Source: Trachythela sp. YZ-2020 (taxonomy: Eukaryota > Cnidaria > Anthozoa > Malacalcyonacea > Clavulariidae). Taken from it: a DNA stretch of 64,000 nt. The notes under the pieces are model-generated. The model was not told where the DNA came from. It searched no databases and was given only the letters and a program-made list of their open reading frames with translations. The translations under genes and the position numbers were made by a program. The DNA lies in assembly GCA_016169945.1 (NCBI GenBank), contig JADLSH010000231.1, forward strand, positions 496,001-560,000, given 5' to 3'. Shown piece after piece: positions 9,805 through 23,633 of the stretch; position 1 is the first letter of the stretch; each line of letters begins with the position of its first letter.

Positions 9805-11400
9805 CTAATGGAAAAATATTTGAAGATGTGAAAATTAAATAATAATTTGTGTTTTAAACTGCAAAGTATGCACAAACGGCTGTACATGCCCCAGCTGGTC
9901 TAACAAGTGAGGTGGGCGTTTTGCTTCTAAATAGAATCTGGGATATTTTTGTGGGATATATAGCATATCTCGCTATGAAAACCTCGCCTTTTCAAACTAC
10001 AATTATTGAAATTAGTCATATTTGTTACTAAAACTGCCATAATGAAAATCCCCTGTCTTCCTCTTGAGCAATAATAGATGCAATTTATCTTGTTTTCAAG
10101 TAATCTATCATTCCATTATTTTATTTTATTTTAGATGAAAATCTCTCCAACTAAATATTCGTGCGAAAGAACTATAGGTATAAAGGGAAGCCAGAGAAGT
10201 GCATGACTTGTATGTTTCTTTGTCACTTTGTTTGTGGCCAGAGTTTTGTCCGGCATTGCTGTGGAATGAACGTGGACTGCGTGGATATTTCGTGGGAATG
10301 GTCCTGAAAGGGAAAACACTGGGGGGAAATGTATTTTACAAAGAGAGTAAAGTGAGCAAAAAGCAAAGAAAGGTGAACTGCTTTGCTAATGAGTAGTGTT
10401 TATGTTTCCATGCAAATCTTTATCCAACATATATATCCGTGTAGCTGTTGCATATATAATTCCAAAACATGAAAAGTAAGTCAACATTAAGGGGCCTGAA
10501 CTTTAGGAGCTAGTTCAATTAATATTGGCACCCCCCAAATTTGTGAGTCACTTACATGTTTGGGCCCTCATCGCCAGAAGTTATCAGACACCCCCGCCGC
10601 CTGATAACCATGGAAACCATGACACTTGGTTCATATGTCATGCAGGTTGGTTGGTGGTCTTTGGCGCTAGGTCATCAGTCAAGGTACAGATGATGATCAT
10701 AGTTGAGTTTTTCGCACATATAGTGAAAACACTCAATCTTCATAGGGGTTAATATTCGTTAGTTATTATCGGGCGAAAGTTTGCATTACGTATTTCTAGT
10801 TAATTGGTTAATATATATATATATATATAAAACTTGTTACCTTTAACTTGGGAAAATTGCCAACTTGTGAGGATGAATAACGTGAATACCCAAACAAGAC
10901 ACATCTATGTAAAATAGAAAAGAAATGTTTGTCGATACAAATCACTCTCCAGTAAAATACCAAAAGATCAGATACTATTATCTGATAGCGCGTTATCAAA
11001 ATTTAAGGAGAAAACGTTTGAAGTAAACTCTCTTAGGAAGAGATTGATTCAGCCTGTTAGACCGGTCAATAAGTACGCGACATATTCCGGCAATCTGGCT
11101 TGTCCAAACAACTTAGTATTTATAACTAGCAAAAAATGTAACTTTAATTGCGATATAATTTATAATTTTAATTCGATACATATTCCGATTTGTACAATAA
11201 GACTTATACATCTACAATATACTTTAACTTCTACTTGTATTTGAATTTTAAGAATTTCCACATTCAATAGTAAGCTAATTACTTAATTATCATGTGAATT
11301 ACAACAATTGTTAAAAAAGTGAATTGACTTAAATTACTCTATTTACAAAAATTGAATTTAAGCTACAAACTAGTTTAATATTTAACTATTATTCAAATAT
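9805..11400. other. Intergenic or upstream intron, nothing recognised
   Basis: No supportable coding region. A short TA run lies at about 10812-10828. Open frames here are short and lack domains. Confidence 0.4.
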
Positions 11401-14400
11401 TAAGTTTAAAAAAGTCCTCTAAGATAAAGTTTGATTAAATCTATCAATTCCAAACACAATTGGACTATTTTTTTAACGTTCAGTTCTACATTTAAAATTT
11501 TAAAAATTTTCACGGTTCGATCTGGTAATTCTATCCCTAATCTCCTCAACTCTGTCAGATAATAAAGAATGTAATTTATGACTTGGAATAAGGTTAATAC
11601 ACATATCTTCCCTACGTAATTCCAAGGTATCAAGATTACACTCCGGTAAACCTTCTTCGTAAGTTAAATTAGAGTAGATTATACGCATAGCTCGTTTCTG
11701 AATTCTTTCAAGATCATGTGATTGTTCCATTGTTAAATTACCATGCTATATCTGCGCATAGTATTCAAGTGTTGATCTGATGATAGATATGTAAAATATT
11801 TTCAAGTCTAAATTTTTAAAAGAAACAAACGTTTTGCATCTTTTTTAACCAAGTATTCTGCGTTAAATTTCCACTTCAAGTTATCATCAACCCATAATCC
11901 AAGTAACATATAAGATGAGATTCTTTCGAGTTCTTGACCATTTATTTCAAGAGGTGGGATGATAGTTTTATTCCTGCGGAAGTCATTTACTATTTCTTTA
12001 CACTTCGTCATCATCAGTGAGCTTTTGAACTCTATTTACTTTTCTAGGTAAACTTCCAATTTGTGTTCCAGAGACGTGCTCACTGACATCTAGTGCTTCA
12101 TACAATGTAGATCGCCCATAAACATTATTGTATCATATTCAATTACAATATGATTTTCGTTACAGCAGCCAAGAATCAAGTTCATCTCGTCTCCTATTAC
12201 AGAAGGGAGTTTGTTAATCTTTATTATAAAAGCAATTGGACCGACTTTACTACCTTGTGGCACACCTCCACTGACTTATTGGTAGTCTGATTTGTCATTT
12301 GCAACTTTAGTGAAATGAGATCTATTTATTTAGTACGTCAACAACCATTTGATCAATGACAGCCTGACACCTATCGTTCTCATATTATCACGTAAAATAT
12401 TGTGATCAATTAGGTCGAATGCTTTCTTAAAAATCTAGAAACATTATTCGTACCGCTCTCTGACGTATGTCCATAGCTTTATACCATCCATCAAATTAAA
12501 AGAGCAAGAACTGTTGACGATATATCCAGGAAGACCCCCATACTGGGAATCCGAAATTTCACCATTAATGTCTTCATTAATCCATACAACAGCAAACGAT
12601 TCCTGGACGTTAGTTAGATAACACACTTGTAAGTGCAATTGCTCTAAGGTTTTCCACTATAGTACAAGGTATGATCTTCGGGATTGAAGCTACCTTGTAT
12701 TGTTTCCGAATCTCTGGAAAATATTTAGTTCTGAAAGATTCGTTATAAATTTCAGCCAAGGGAACTGCAAACGAGTATGCAAACATTTTCAAGATCTTTA
12801 TAAAGGGATCATTTTGGCCAGGTGCTTTATTTTTATTCATTTTCGTTAATTCAATCCGTACGTCTTCAACACTGACGACTAAGATGTTGACTGGGCACTG
12901 CAAATCAAGCCACTCACTTTTTATTGCTGGAAAATCCTTAGTTAGATTTACAAACAAATCATTGATGAAAATAGCTGATTGTTTGTCATCCAATTCAAGC
13001 TCTGTCACTGGGTCAAGTAGTGTCACCGTATCCCTTTTCTTACCAGTAAGTCTTTTAATTTGTTTCCACCAAGATTTTGGGCAATCACTTTGTTTAGGTC
13101 GAACTTTTCTATCATATAGAAGGACAACTTGGCGTTCCTTATTTCTACCGAGACTCGATTTCGTAGTGACTTATTATGACTTTTAAAAACTCTATTTCTT
13201 TTGGCAATCAGATCTTTTATCTTATTCGTAATAAATTGTTATCATTACTATGTCTCTTTATCGACTTTTCAGGAGAGAATTGATTGATCAATTGAGTTAG
13301 TACATTCAATAGTTAGTACATATTAATATATTGTGGTCAGACGTAGACAATGGCGCTAATGTAACAGGATTCAGGTAAAAATGTGCAATATTCGTAAAAA
13401 TCAATTCTAAGATGTTGTTTTTCCTAGTTGGATCTTTAACAACTTGATTAAGATTACAATGAATCTTTAACCGTTTACTTTGAAATCCAGTTCTTGTCGG
13501 ATTAAAATCTCCCGCAACGACAAAAGCCGAGTTTGGGCTTTCCAAACAAAGTTTATCATAACAGCTGTATAAATAACCGTAAAAGGAATCCATATCACTT
13601 TGGCTAGGACACAAATAGACACAGCAAATGGAAATCCGAGAAATCTCTCTAGGAATCCACTTTAGTAGTATAGTTACCCAAAGACTCTCAAATGAGGGGT
13701 TAGTCAGGTCGACACGAATCTTAAATGGATTTTATTGTTGATTAACAAGACAACTTCTCCACCTGCTCCTTGTATTCTATCATGTCTAATGAGATTCATA
13801 CCAAGGCAATTAATTGCCTCATCTGGTATATTATCAGTCAACCATGTCTCCGTTAAACAAACTATGTCACTGATATTGTTGTAAATGGGAATTTACAATT
13901 CGTACAAATATATCTGACCCTCGTTAACAGTTTCCGCAATTCCTGATAAGAATTTTTTTTTAATCTTTTGTCGTTTCCGTTTTACTCCAATGAAGCCATC
14001 AGAAGACTCCGAGCATAATAATGCTTCCGGTTTTGACTGGATATTTCCCTTTACATTAGTAACAAGGGACAAATTTATCACTGCAGGTTTTGCAGAAGCT
14101 TTAAAGTATTTTCTAAAGCAGAATGAGACAACTTCTGCGTAGGTGGCCTTTTGTTGGGTTATTATGTAACTATCAATCGCTTCATTAGTTATCGAAGAAT
14201 TGCATTCATCTTCATTATTGTTCATTTCTATAGCCTTTCCGTTTATCGAAGAATTGTATTCATCGCTACTATTCTCATTTGAATGAAATCTTCCATGACA
14301 ATAGGGCTTTCGGTAATATCATGATTTGCATAATCAATTTGCTTGATCGTTTTAACTATTGGTTTTTCAATGTTAACTTCCCCAGAAACATTATTTTTAT

Positions 14401-14970
14401 TCTCTGCATTTCTTTGGACTTGGGATATTATAGAGCTAATATGAGAAACAGATTCTGCCAATGCCTGGATCGCTTCGCCATTTATCAGCTGACCTGATTT
14501 AAGGCTCTCAATATCAATCGCATATGCATCACAAATGCTTGACTGTGGTTGTAATACGCATTTTCGGGGTTCGCGACGCCATCTTGCCAAGTGGGGAAAA
14601 CACAATAGAGCAACAATAGCATGACCCTAGGGACGAGTATTCCCATTGGGACGAGGTAATGTCTTACCATTGTATTTGCCTCACTTGGCAAGATGGCGTC
14701 GTGAACCCCGAAAAGGCGTATTGTGGGGTAGACAAAAGTAAATTATCTTCTAGCATTACTTCGCAGATCTTCTTTTTGACATAGTTTGACATTTCACCGT
14801 TAACAAATAACAAATTCTTGTTCTTTCGCCATATTATGGTTGAACTTCCGAAAGTAAAAAGGTTCTTGTCTCCACCAGGCTCATTCCAGGTCCATTCACC
14901 ATCAAGCTTCGAAATTTATTTTACAAATTGCTTTAGTGAATCAAAGTCACCGAACCAAGCTAAGCTTAGA
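11400..14970 (-). mobile_element. Decayed non-LTR retrotransposon (ORF1, endonuclease, reverse transcriptase remnants)
   Basis: Pieces are collinear on the minus strand. An ORF1-like part (14970-13893) has a basic tail and the phrase FGSSTIIWRKNKNL. An endonuclease C-terminal part (about 13614-13306) has AGDFNPTRTGF and a TSDHN motif. A reverse transcriptase N-terminal part (13026-12444) has NKNKAPGQNDPFIKIL. The rest is a frame-broken palm region with KAFDLIDH-type and GGVPQGSKVGP-type remnants (about 12430-12230) and C-terminal fragments (12014-11500) with LLGLWVDDNLKWKF and LERIQKRAMRIIY. Many stops and frameshifts make it inactive. The layout and motifs suit the CR1/L2/jockey group of LINEs. 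A foldback element is inserted at 14553-14722. Confidence 0.75.
14553..14722. mobile_element. Foldback/MITE-like element inside the LINE
   Basis: Arms of about 42 bp are inverted copies: the left arm begins AATACGCATTTTCGGGGTTC and the right arm ends with its complement at 14722. The core shared motif is CGACGCCATCTTGCCAAGTG. The ~80-bp centre is not coding. It interrupts the ORF1-like region of the surrounding retroelement. Confidence 0.65.
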
Positions 14971-16868
14971 TTCTCAATAAACATTTAGCAAACAAATTTA
15001 AGATTCTCAGTCGAAGCGTTGCTTTTTATACGCGTTTCAAGTTGAGTGTGAAATTTCAGTGGAGCAGCAATTAAGATGCACGTCTGCCTCGACGACGATT
15101 ACCTTGCATTAACTGGAAATGATCTTCATCAACTAAACTGTACATACACCTGAAAACGCTATATAGCTATTGAAGATTTTGTCTTTCACTGCTATAAAAA
15201 TTATCGAATTTGCAATACTATAGCTGTACGTTTCACAGCAAGATATGCACGTACTTGGACACCATGCTGCGATCATTGGCAAACAAGGCTTCTTTTTTAG
15301 CCTGCGTAAGAGTTAAGTTATCCACATGAACAAAATTGTTACAATCATATAGCTAACTAAAGTGGGAGTCGTGCATGTTAACACCAATATCGAAGCTTTT
15401 GAATCCTATAATTGCATGCATGGGAATTATTTGCAGTACAATGAAACGAATTACATTTTCTATACGTAGCAAGATCGGGGGATGATTGATAAGAGTATAT
15501 ATACATTGTTGACAGATTTTTGCAGTGAAAACTTCCAACCCTATACGTACTTGCTATTTTTTCCACTAAGTGTAGGTACAGCCTCGTCTCCAGGCGCCTT
15601 AACGTGCCAAGCGGTTGCGTGACGCGCGCGTGGAAACTGTAGTGCGTAGCCCACGACGGGACGGGTTTGGCCTGGCAGAAAACGTGTCGAAAAGTGAGAT
15701 TTTGGTCGAAAAGTGAGATTTCAAAACTTTCGTTGACCTTTGGGGATTTTAAGCGCTTTTAGCTTGCTCTTCTCGACGAAGCATGGATGAGATTGATGAA
15801 TCTCTTCAAAATATTACTTTTAAAAGGTAAATTTGTATGATTTTTTTTCATTATATATTCGAATATGATTATCTATAAGTGGAATATAGTCATGTATTAA
15901 AATTAAAGAGTACAATGTTGTATCTTCACAGATTCGATATCTTATATACACACCAAAAGCAGAGGTAACTAGGTAAGTAGTGTACTATATTAGTGATATG
16001 TCTTGAAGACCAGTAGATATTAAAATATGGTGAATAGCAAGGGGCCAATGCACTTTAGCTCCATGAAGAGCATACCTGTGAGATATGTTGAAGCTCTCTG
16101 TATTATTTTGTATTGTTTAAATCTAAACAAGTTTATATAATAATATATTGAGCTGATTTGCCATTTCATTTAGTATCGACAGATGCTGTTTTGTCTAATA
16201 TGTCATTGATATCACAGACATTGAGTGATTTTACTGTTTTTGTTCTTGCATCACATACCAACTGAGGAGAAAATCCAATCATCAGAGCATAAATCACCAC
16301 TTTCCCACAAAACTCATCAATAGTTTGGGTCATTAAATAGTGCATAATTTTGACATCTTTTCATATTTCCAGATAATCCAAGCAAGAAGGTGAAATTGTG
16401 TGAAGAAATTGCATAAAATGACTCTTTTGTCAAACAGTCTGATTTAAAATGAATTTACTTGATCTAACTGATGCAGGCAAAAATATTTAATACACTATGT
16501 ATTACAGTCAGTTTTCCTGAATGTATCAAGAATGAAGCTTAATATTAATAATTATTAAGCTATTTGTCCTATCTGCATGACAGAAGAATTAACTAATGAA
16601 TATACACACAAAAATTTAAAATTGATTTTAAAATTAATAATATAAATGTGTATCTTTTACATATCTATTTTATCAAGATAAATTTGACAGAAAAATGTTA
16701 CTGCTGAGTATGACCAATGGTCAACACTTTGTAGATGCAAATTTCACCATCCATACTTGTTCTGGTTTCCCTAATTCAGCTTCATGTGAGCGTCAAACAC
16801 TGGGGGGTGAAGGAGATGGTTGCAATGGCTTTTGAGTGTTTTGTATATGTAAGATACTGCTAAACTAT
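14971..16868. other. No gene recognised
   Basis: Mixed AT-rich sequence with a locally GC-rich stretch around 15580-15680. Short open frames only. No supportable feature. Confidence 0.4.
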
Positions 16869-17093
16869 CGCCTGTATTCTAAAAGCTCACTCACACCCAC
16901 ACTCAAAGAGTGGAGGTTCAATCAAAAGAGTGTCGGTGCTGTTTTTGAATAGCTGGAGGGTTAGTGCCGTACTATACTATGTGAGTACTTACCCTCCAGC
17001 TATTCAAAAATAGCACAGACACTCAAGGGAAGCTCAGATTGTATACCTTCACTCTTTAAGTGCGAGTGTGAGTGAGCTTTTAGAATACAGGCG
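16869..17093. mobile_element. 225-bp foldback MITE
   Basis: Long inverted arms, CGCCTGTATTCTAAAAGCTC at the left and its complement at the right, extend with interruptions almost to the centre (GAATAGCTGGAGGG against its complement). No coding capacity. The target duplication is not clear by eye. Confidence 0.75.
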
Positions 17094-17547
17094 TAAAGCT
17101 AGTAACTAATAGAGATGTAAAAAGGTTTTTCAACCATGATAACTTGATATCCTCATCATCATCATTCATCAAGTATATTTGCAATAAATTTAAGCCAAAT
17201 GAGACTGAAAAACAGAACATTACTGCCCAGTATGGAATCTTGTATTTTTATGCGCCGGACAGTCATGCGAAATTTTTCGTGAGCGCCAAGACACTCAAAT
17301 TATTCTACAATGTTTAAGCCAGTTTCAACGATTAACATCATCATCTAATATTTTTGTGCGCCAAGTAACAACTTCCGGCACTTTTAAGATGTTTGTTCCC
17401 CAATTGCTGCGCCTGCCAACACACTTGTGCACCGAACATGTGAAGGTTCCAGCTCTTTCTTTCCATACTTCGATTACGGCAATAGAAGCTAACTAGAAGG
17501 GTCAAAAAATGCAAGTAAACCATATTTGCACCTACAATACTTTACAA
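17094..17547. other. No gene recognised
   Basis: One short minus open frame (17341-17523) has no recognisable domain. No repeat structure is seen. Confidence 0.35.
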
Positions 17548-18395
17548 ATTTTGAAATCGCACTGCTTACAGTGCGAATCGCACTGAAATCGGGCTGGTAA
17601 GAGCCAATCAGATTGCTTGAAATACCATTGATTTGAAAATGAATATAATATATATAGCTCATTTTATCAATTTACATGAAATATTGCTGAACATTATAAT
17701 CATGTAAGGCGATTATGTACTGCGCTTTCCCTCATGCCTTGTCGAACATAACTAATTTTATGAAATTTTTATCACTGCACTTTCTATAAGCATTAGGTAT
17801 CTGCCAGTCCGGAGAGTACTCGTAACCTCCATGAAAGTTTTAGTGACAACGGCCTTTAAATTGGCTGAGCCTACGTCCATGCCTGCTCAATAAAACAATC
17901 TATGACAAAGTTTTTAATGAAATAAACCAGGGTGAATTCGAATCAGAGATCATGGAATTCCATGTAAACTCTGAGGATACACCTTAAACTCTGTTTTATT
18001 ACCCTTTATGCTCGATAGGACTTTTAGATAAGGACCGTGAATTAATTTTAGTGCGTTCTGTTACTTAAGAATTTCTCTGAACAAGTGTCATTACTGTACA
18101 TTTTTACTGTTTATCCTTGCACATTTAATTTCACTTTATCTCTGCACACATTGGTTATCACTGCACACTAAAATTAGGCATGGTATCAGAATTCGGATCA
18201 AGAATTTAAACAACACAATTCCAATTCATTTAAACTTAATGTAGCCCAAATCTCCCCTAAGCAACTATCAAATTCCCCTGGCTTTTAAAAAATTATGTCT
18301 TAACAATGTCGCATTTGCTATGATGTGGTTGTGCAGAGTTTCACATTGGCAATACAAACGTCAAACGGGTTTTTAAAACGTATTCGAGTACCTTT
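17548..18395. repeat. Dispersed block, copy 1
   Basis: This begins with a hairpin-prone GCACTGCTTACAGTGC segment and runs to about 18395. The same sequence order occurs at 24085-25705, where it is interrupted by an insertion. It is probably a non-autonomous element or segmental duplication. No coding frame. Confidence 0.65.
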
Positions 18396-19439
18396 AGATT
18401 TATTTCCTTATATACGAGGTTATAGGACAGAAAATAGTACAGAATAGAACGGGACGGGACGGGATGAAATGGATGGCATAAAAGCTTTATTTATACATTA
18501 TTCACAATCAGTAGAATACTGTTCTTCCAAGAGAACCTGTGGATAGTTATAGGTCAGGCAATTTAAAAGATACAGTTAGGAATTTGTGATAAATTTTTCA
18601 CAATAATGCGAAACCCGACTTTTATAGTCAGCATTCTTAATTTTTTTTCCTCGGTTCTCGTAAACTATTCCAGATATCGATTCAAAAGGATGCAGACAGA
18701 TGATTAATACTCACAAGTAATTGAAATACAAGACTTTCCAGTTAATTGATAAAACATTTTCCATATGAACCCGCAAAGCCCGTTCAGCTTACCGGAATGA
18801 AGTCAAGAAACCGAAATTTTGGATTTTGCCGATCAAATATATTGCTAAAGCAATGCTGTTTCTGGCAAATAAATCAAGAAAAATAGCAAAATCGTTTTAA
18901 AATATTTGTGTTGCTTGACTGAAATGCACGAGTTTTGGAAGCGCTGATTATCGAAATATAAAAGATAATTGTAATTTCATCTCGGCAACCTGGATGAAAA
19001 ACTCCATAATCTATATATGAACACACGGAAATAATCGTCTCGCTGGCCGAAACTTCTCGGTCCTATAATTGTTTACAAGATGACGCTATTCGGAGTATGT
19101 CTTATTTATACAGTACTCGCGCATATCCAATCTATAAACGAATACATACGTTACGGGTGATGTAAATATCTCAAAATTTAATAGTTTATAAAATTGAGAC
19201 AATATAATTATATTATTTCTATATATTGGTCCGATGTATGTTAACTTAAAACCAGCTTTAGTGTAAACACAAGACGAACTTTCCAGGTTAAGGAGCAAGA
19301 ATAGTGCTACGGTATCTTGATACTGGCAATGGCTGATCTTTTCTAGAAATTCTCATAATGATGTAGTTATTGTAGGAAGATAAACTATACGGATGCAATG
19401 ATCTGTTTAGACAAATACTAGAAAAGTTGTTTTGCTTTC
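18396..19439. other. No gene recognised
   Basis: Contains a short GGGAC-type direct repeat near 18450 and AT-rich sequence. No supportable gene. Confidence 0.35.
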
Positions 19440-22400
19440 TCCAAGTTTATCCAGATAGACTATCCTTTTCTAGTTCGGGCCATCGACTGAATAGAATTAT
19501 AACTCGCAAAAACTACAGTATTAAAGAGCATTTCTAAGACCATGCAGTGCATGCCGCCGAACTGTATAAAAACAATCTAATTCCTATGCATATATAGGAA
19601 TTCCTACCGCATCAATATGAACTTCAGTCAAAGTGCAAGGCAATTATTATGATGTTGTATACACAATGCTGTCGAACTCTCAATTTAACCACAAAATATA
19701 ACAACCAAGATCATCTCGCGCACGATTGTTCTTAAATTGTAATCTCGATTTATCTATCTCTACAAAAGCGTTCAGCCGAGTATTAGGAAGATGTTTAATT
19801 CCCATAACCATGCATAAGACTAACTTTAATTGAGAATTTCTGCACAAGTGAAAGCAATTATGATGATATTGTGTACCAATGCTGGAAATTATACTCTCAC
19901 TGCAGTAGGGAGGCTATTGTTCATTGATCTTTTGAAATCCTAGAAATATATTCAATTCCCATATGGCTTACCTTGTTTGCAAGATCCAGGACTGGTGACA
20001 GCAATTATGATGATATTTAGTATCAGTGATATTTGAACATATGCACTAATTCTTCCCTGTGCTATCGTGGCCAAGTACCCTGAACGTTATGACACTAATA
20101 GACAATTTTCAATGCAAATTTACAGCTTTCTTTCAGAAAACACTAGGGGGCTTTTTAGTATGCATTTATTTTGCAAACAAATATATTATAACGCGCGAAC
20201 ATACTGTATTTAGCAACCATTGCATGTCCTTAACATAATTATAAGCATGTAAACAGAAGTCGTCTAACCGGAGGTACAATGCGCGAAGGGCTGGGTGTTT
20301 CGAAAACACGAGGGAAGCACTTTGTCCAAGTTTATCCAGATAGACTATCCTTTTCTAGTTCGGTCCATCGACTGAATAGAATTATAACTCGCAAAAACTA
20401 CAGTATTAAAGTCCATTTCTAAGACCATGCAGCGCATTCCGCCGAACTGTATAAAAACAATCTAATTCCTATGCATATATAGATTTGGATTACCGCATCA
20501 ATATGAACTTCAGTCAAAGTGCAAGGCAATTATCAAATTATGATTATATTGTATACACAATCCTGTCGAACTATCAATTTAACCACAAAGTATAACAACC
20601 AAGATCATCTCGCGCACGATTGTTCTTAAATTGTAATCTCGTTTTATCTGTCTCTACAAAAGCGTTCAGCCGAGTATTAGGAAGATGTTTAATTCCCATA
20701 ACTATGCATAAGACTAACTTTAATTGAGAATTTCTGCACAAGTGAAAGCAATTATGATGATATTGTGTACCAATGCTGGAAATTATACTCTCACTGCAGT
20801 AGGGAGGCTATTGTTCATTGATCTTTTGAAATCCTAGAAATATATTCAATTCCCATATGGCTTACCTTGTTTGCAAGATCCAGGACTGGTGACAGCAATT
20901 ATGATGATATTTAGTATCAGTGATATTTGAACATATGCACTAATTCTTCCCTGTGCTATCGTGGCCAAGTACCCTGAACGTTATGACACTAATAGACAAT
21001 TTTCAATGCAAATTTACAGCTTTCTTTCAGAAAACACTAGGGGGCTTTTTAGTATGCATTTATTTTGCAAACAAATATATTATAACGCGCGAACATACTG
21101 TATTTAGCAACCATTGCATGTCCTTAACATAATTATTAAAGCATGTAAACAGAAGTCGTCTAACCGGAGGTACAATACGCGAAGGGCTGGGTGTTTCGAA
21201 AACACGAGGGAAGCACTTTGTCCAAGTTTATCCAGATAGACTATCCTTTTCTAGTTCGGGCCATCGACTGAATAGAATTATAACTCGCAAAAACTACAGT
21301 ATTAAAGAGCATTTCTAAGACCATGCAGTGCATGCCGCCGAACTGTATAAAAATAATCTAATTCCAATGCATATATAGATTTGGATTACCGCATCAATAT
21401 GAACTTCATTCAAAGTGCAAGGCAATTATTATGATATTGTATACACAATGCTGTCGAACTCTCAATTTAACCACAAAGTAACAACCAAGATCATCTCGCG
21501 CACGATTGTTCTTAAATTGTAATCTCGTTTTATCTATCTCTACAAAAGCGTTCAGCCGAGTATTAGGAAGATGTTTAATTCCCATAACCACGCATAAGAC
21601 TAACTTTAATTGAGAATTTCTGCACAAGTGAAAGCAATTACGATGATATTGTGTACCAATGCTGGAAATTATACTCTCACTGCAGTAGGGAGGCTATTGT
21701 TCATTGATCCTTTGAAATCCTAGAAAGATATTCAATTCCCATATGGCTTACCTTGTTTGCAAGATCCAGGACTGGTGACAGCAATTATGATGATATTTAG
21801 TATCAGTGATATTTGAACATATGCACTAATTCTTCCCTGTGCTATCGTGGCCAAGTACCCTGAACGTTATGACACTAATAGACAATTTTCAATGCAAATT
21901 TACAGCTTTCTTTCAGAAAACACTAGGGGGCTTTTTAGTATGCATTTATTTTGCAAACAAATATATTATAACGCGCGAACATACTGTATTTAGCAACCAT
22001 TGCATGTCCTTAACATAATTATTAAAACATGTAAACAGAAGTCGTCTAACCGGAGGTACAATACGCGAAGGGCTGGGTGTTTCGAAAACACGAGGGAAGC
22101 ACTTTGTCCAAGTTTATCCAGATAGACTATCCTTTTCTAGTTCGGGCCATCGACTGAATAGAATTATAACTCGCAAAAACTACAGTATTAAAGAGCATTT
22201 CTAAGACCATGCAGTGCATGCCGCCGAACTGTATAAAAACAATCTAATTTCTATGCATATATAGATTTGGATTACCGCATCAATATGAACTTCAGTCAAA
22301 GTGCAAGGCAATTATTATGATATTGGATACACAATGCTGTCGAACTCTCAATTTAACCACAAAGTATAACAACCAAGATCATCTCGCGCACGATTGTTCT

Positions 22401-23038
22401 TAAATTGTAATATCGATTTATCTGTCTCTACAAAAGCGTTCTGCCGAGTATTAGGAAGATGTTTAATTCCCATAACCATGCATAAGACTAACTTTATTTG
22501 AGAATTTCTGCACAAGTGAAAGCAATTATGATGATATTGTGTACCAATGCTGGAAATTATACTCTCACTGCAGTAGGGAGGCTATTGTTCATTGATCTTT
22601 TGAAATCCTAGAAAGATATTCAATTCTCATATGGCTTACCTTGTTTGCAAGATCCAGGACTGGTGACAGCAATTATGATGATATTTAGTATCAGTGATAT
22701 TTGAACATATGCACTAATTCTTCCCTGCGCTATAGTGGCCAAGTGCCCTGAACGTTATGACACTAATAGACAATTTTCAATACAAATTTACAGCTTTCTT
22801 TCAGAAAACACTAGGGGGCTTTTTAGTATGCATTTATTTTGCAAACAAATATATTATAACGCGCGAACATACTGTATTTAGCAACCATTGCATGTCCTTA
22901 ACATAATTATTATCTGTTCAATGTATTCGAATTCGTCGCATTCTTTCCTAATTTCATCATTAAAGCATGTAAACAGAAGTCGTCTAACCGGAGGTACAAT
23001 ACGCGAAGGGCTGGGTGTTTGGAAAACACGAGGGAAGC
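19440..23038. repeat. Four-copy ~890-bp tandem repeat
   Basis: Copies start at 19441, 20326, 21222 and 22108, each with CCAAGTTTATCCAGATAGAC. Unit lengths are about 885, 896, 886 and 931 bp. Copies look nearly identical by eye, apart from small indels. The fourth has an extra ~46-bp piece near 22912-22958. No open frame is conserved across copies, so it is treated as non-coding satellite-type DNA. Confidence 0.9.
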
Positions 23039-23242
23039 TCATTCATGGTCATGCTTAGAAAGAAACATATGGCCAAAGTAGAACGAGATTCATGCTCCCA
23101 ATTTTTCTGCGAATATATACTTTTTAACTACCATCGCTCTGCATCTGAAATTGCGTTGCAAGTTGCAGGAAAAATTACATTGTTTCTGAACATGGCCTTA
23201 ACAATTGTACTGTATTTTGAGAGTCCTGAGACTTTTGTACAC

Positions 23243-23633
23243 CGCTGTATTGAAATCGTGTTGTAGACTAATCTTTGCCTGTAATAGCGGACCAACTATT
23301 TTAAACACTTGACAACAGCATAACACCAATAAACAATTTTACAGCAACCATTGTCATTAAGAGATTGACTGATAGCGTGTGGAATGTATTCGTTGATGTA
23401 TGGCATTCCTTTCTAATTTCGTAATTTCTTAATTACTCCGCTGTATTGAAATCGTGATGTAGACTAATCTTTGCCTGTAATAGCGGACCAACTATTTTAA
23501 ACACTTGACAACAGCATAACACCAATACACAATTTTACAGCAACCATTGTCATTAAGAGATTGACTGATAACGTGTGGAATGTATTCGTTGATGTATGGC
23601 ATTCCTTTCTAATTTCGTCATTTCTTAATTACA
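23243..23633. repeat. 196-bp tandem duplication related to the satellite tail
   Basis: Two copies start at 23243 and 23439 (CGCTGTATTGAAATCGTG). They share degraded segments with the upstream ~890-bp unit (an ACACCAATA..ACAATTTTACAG..CAACCATTG order), so they look like diverged, shortened units of that family. Confidence 0.75.

Noticed and set aside
10131..11244. Several 60-75-codon frames
   Set aside because: Chance length in AT-rich DNA, mutually overlapping, no recognisable family.
21406..21627. 73-codon frame in one satellite copy
   Set aside because: Not conserved in the other three near-identical copies.
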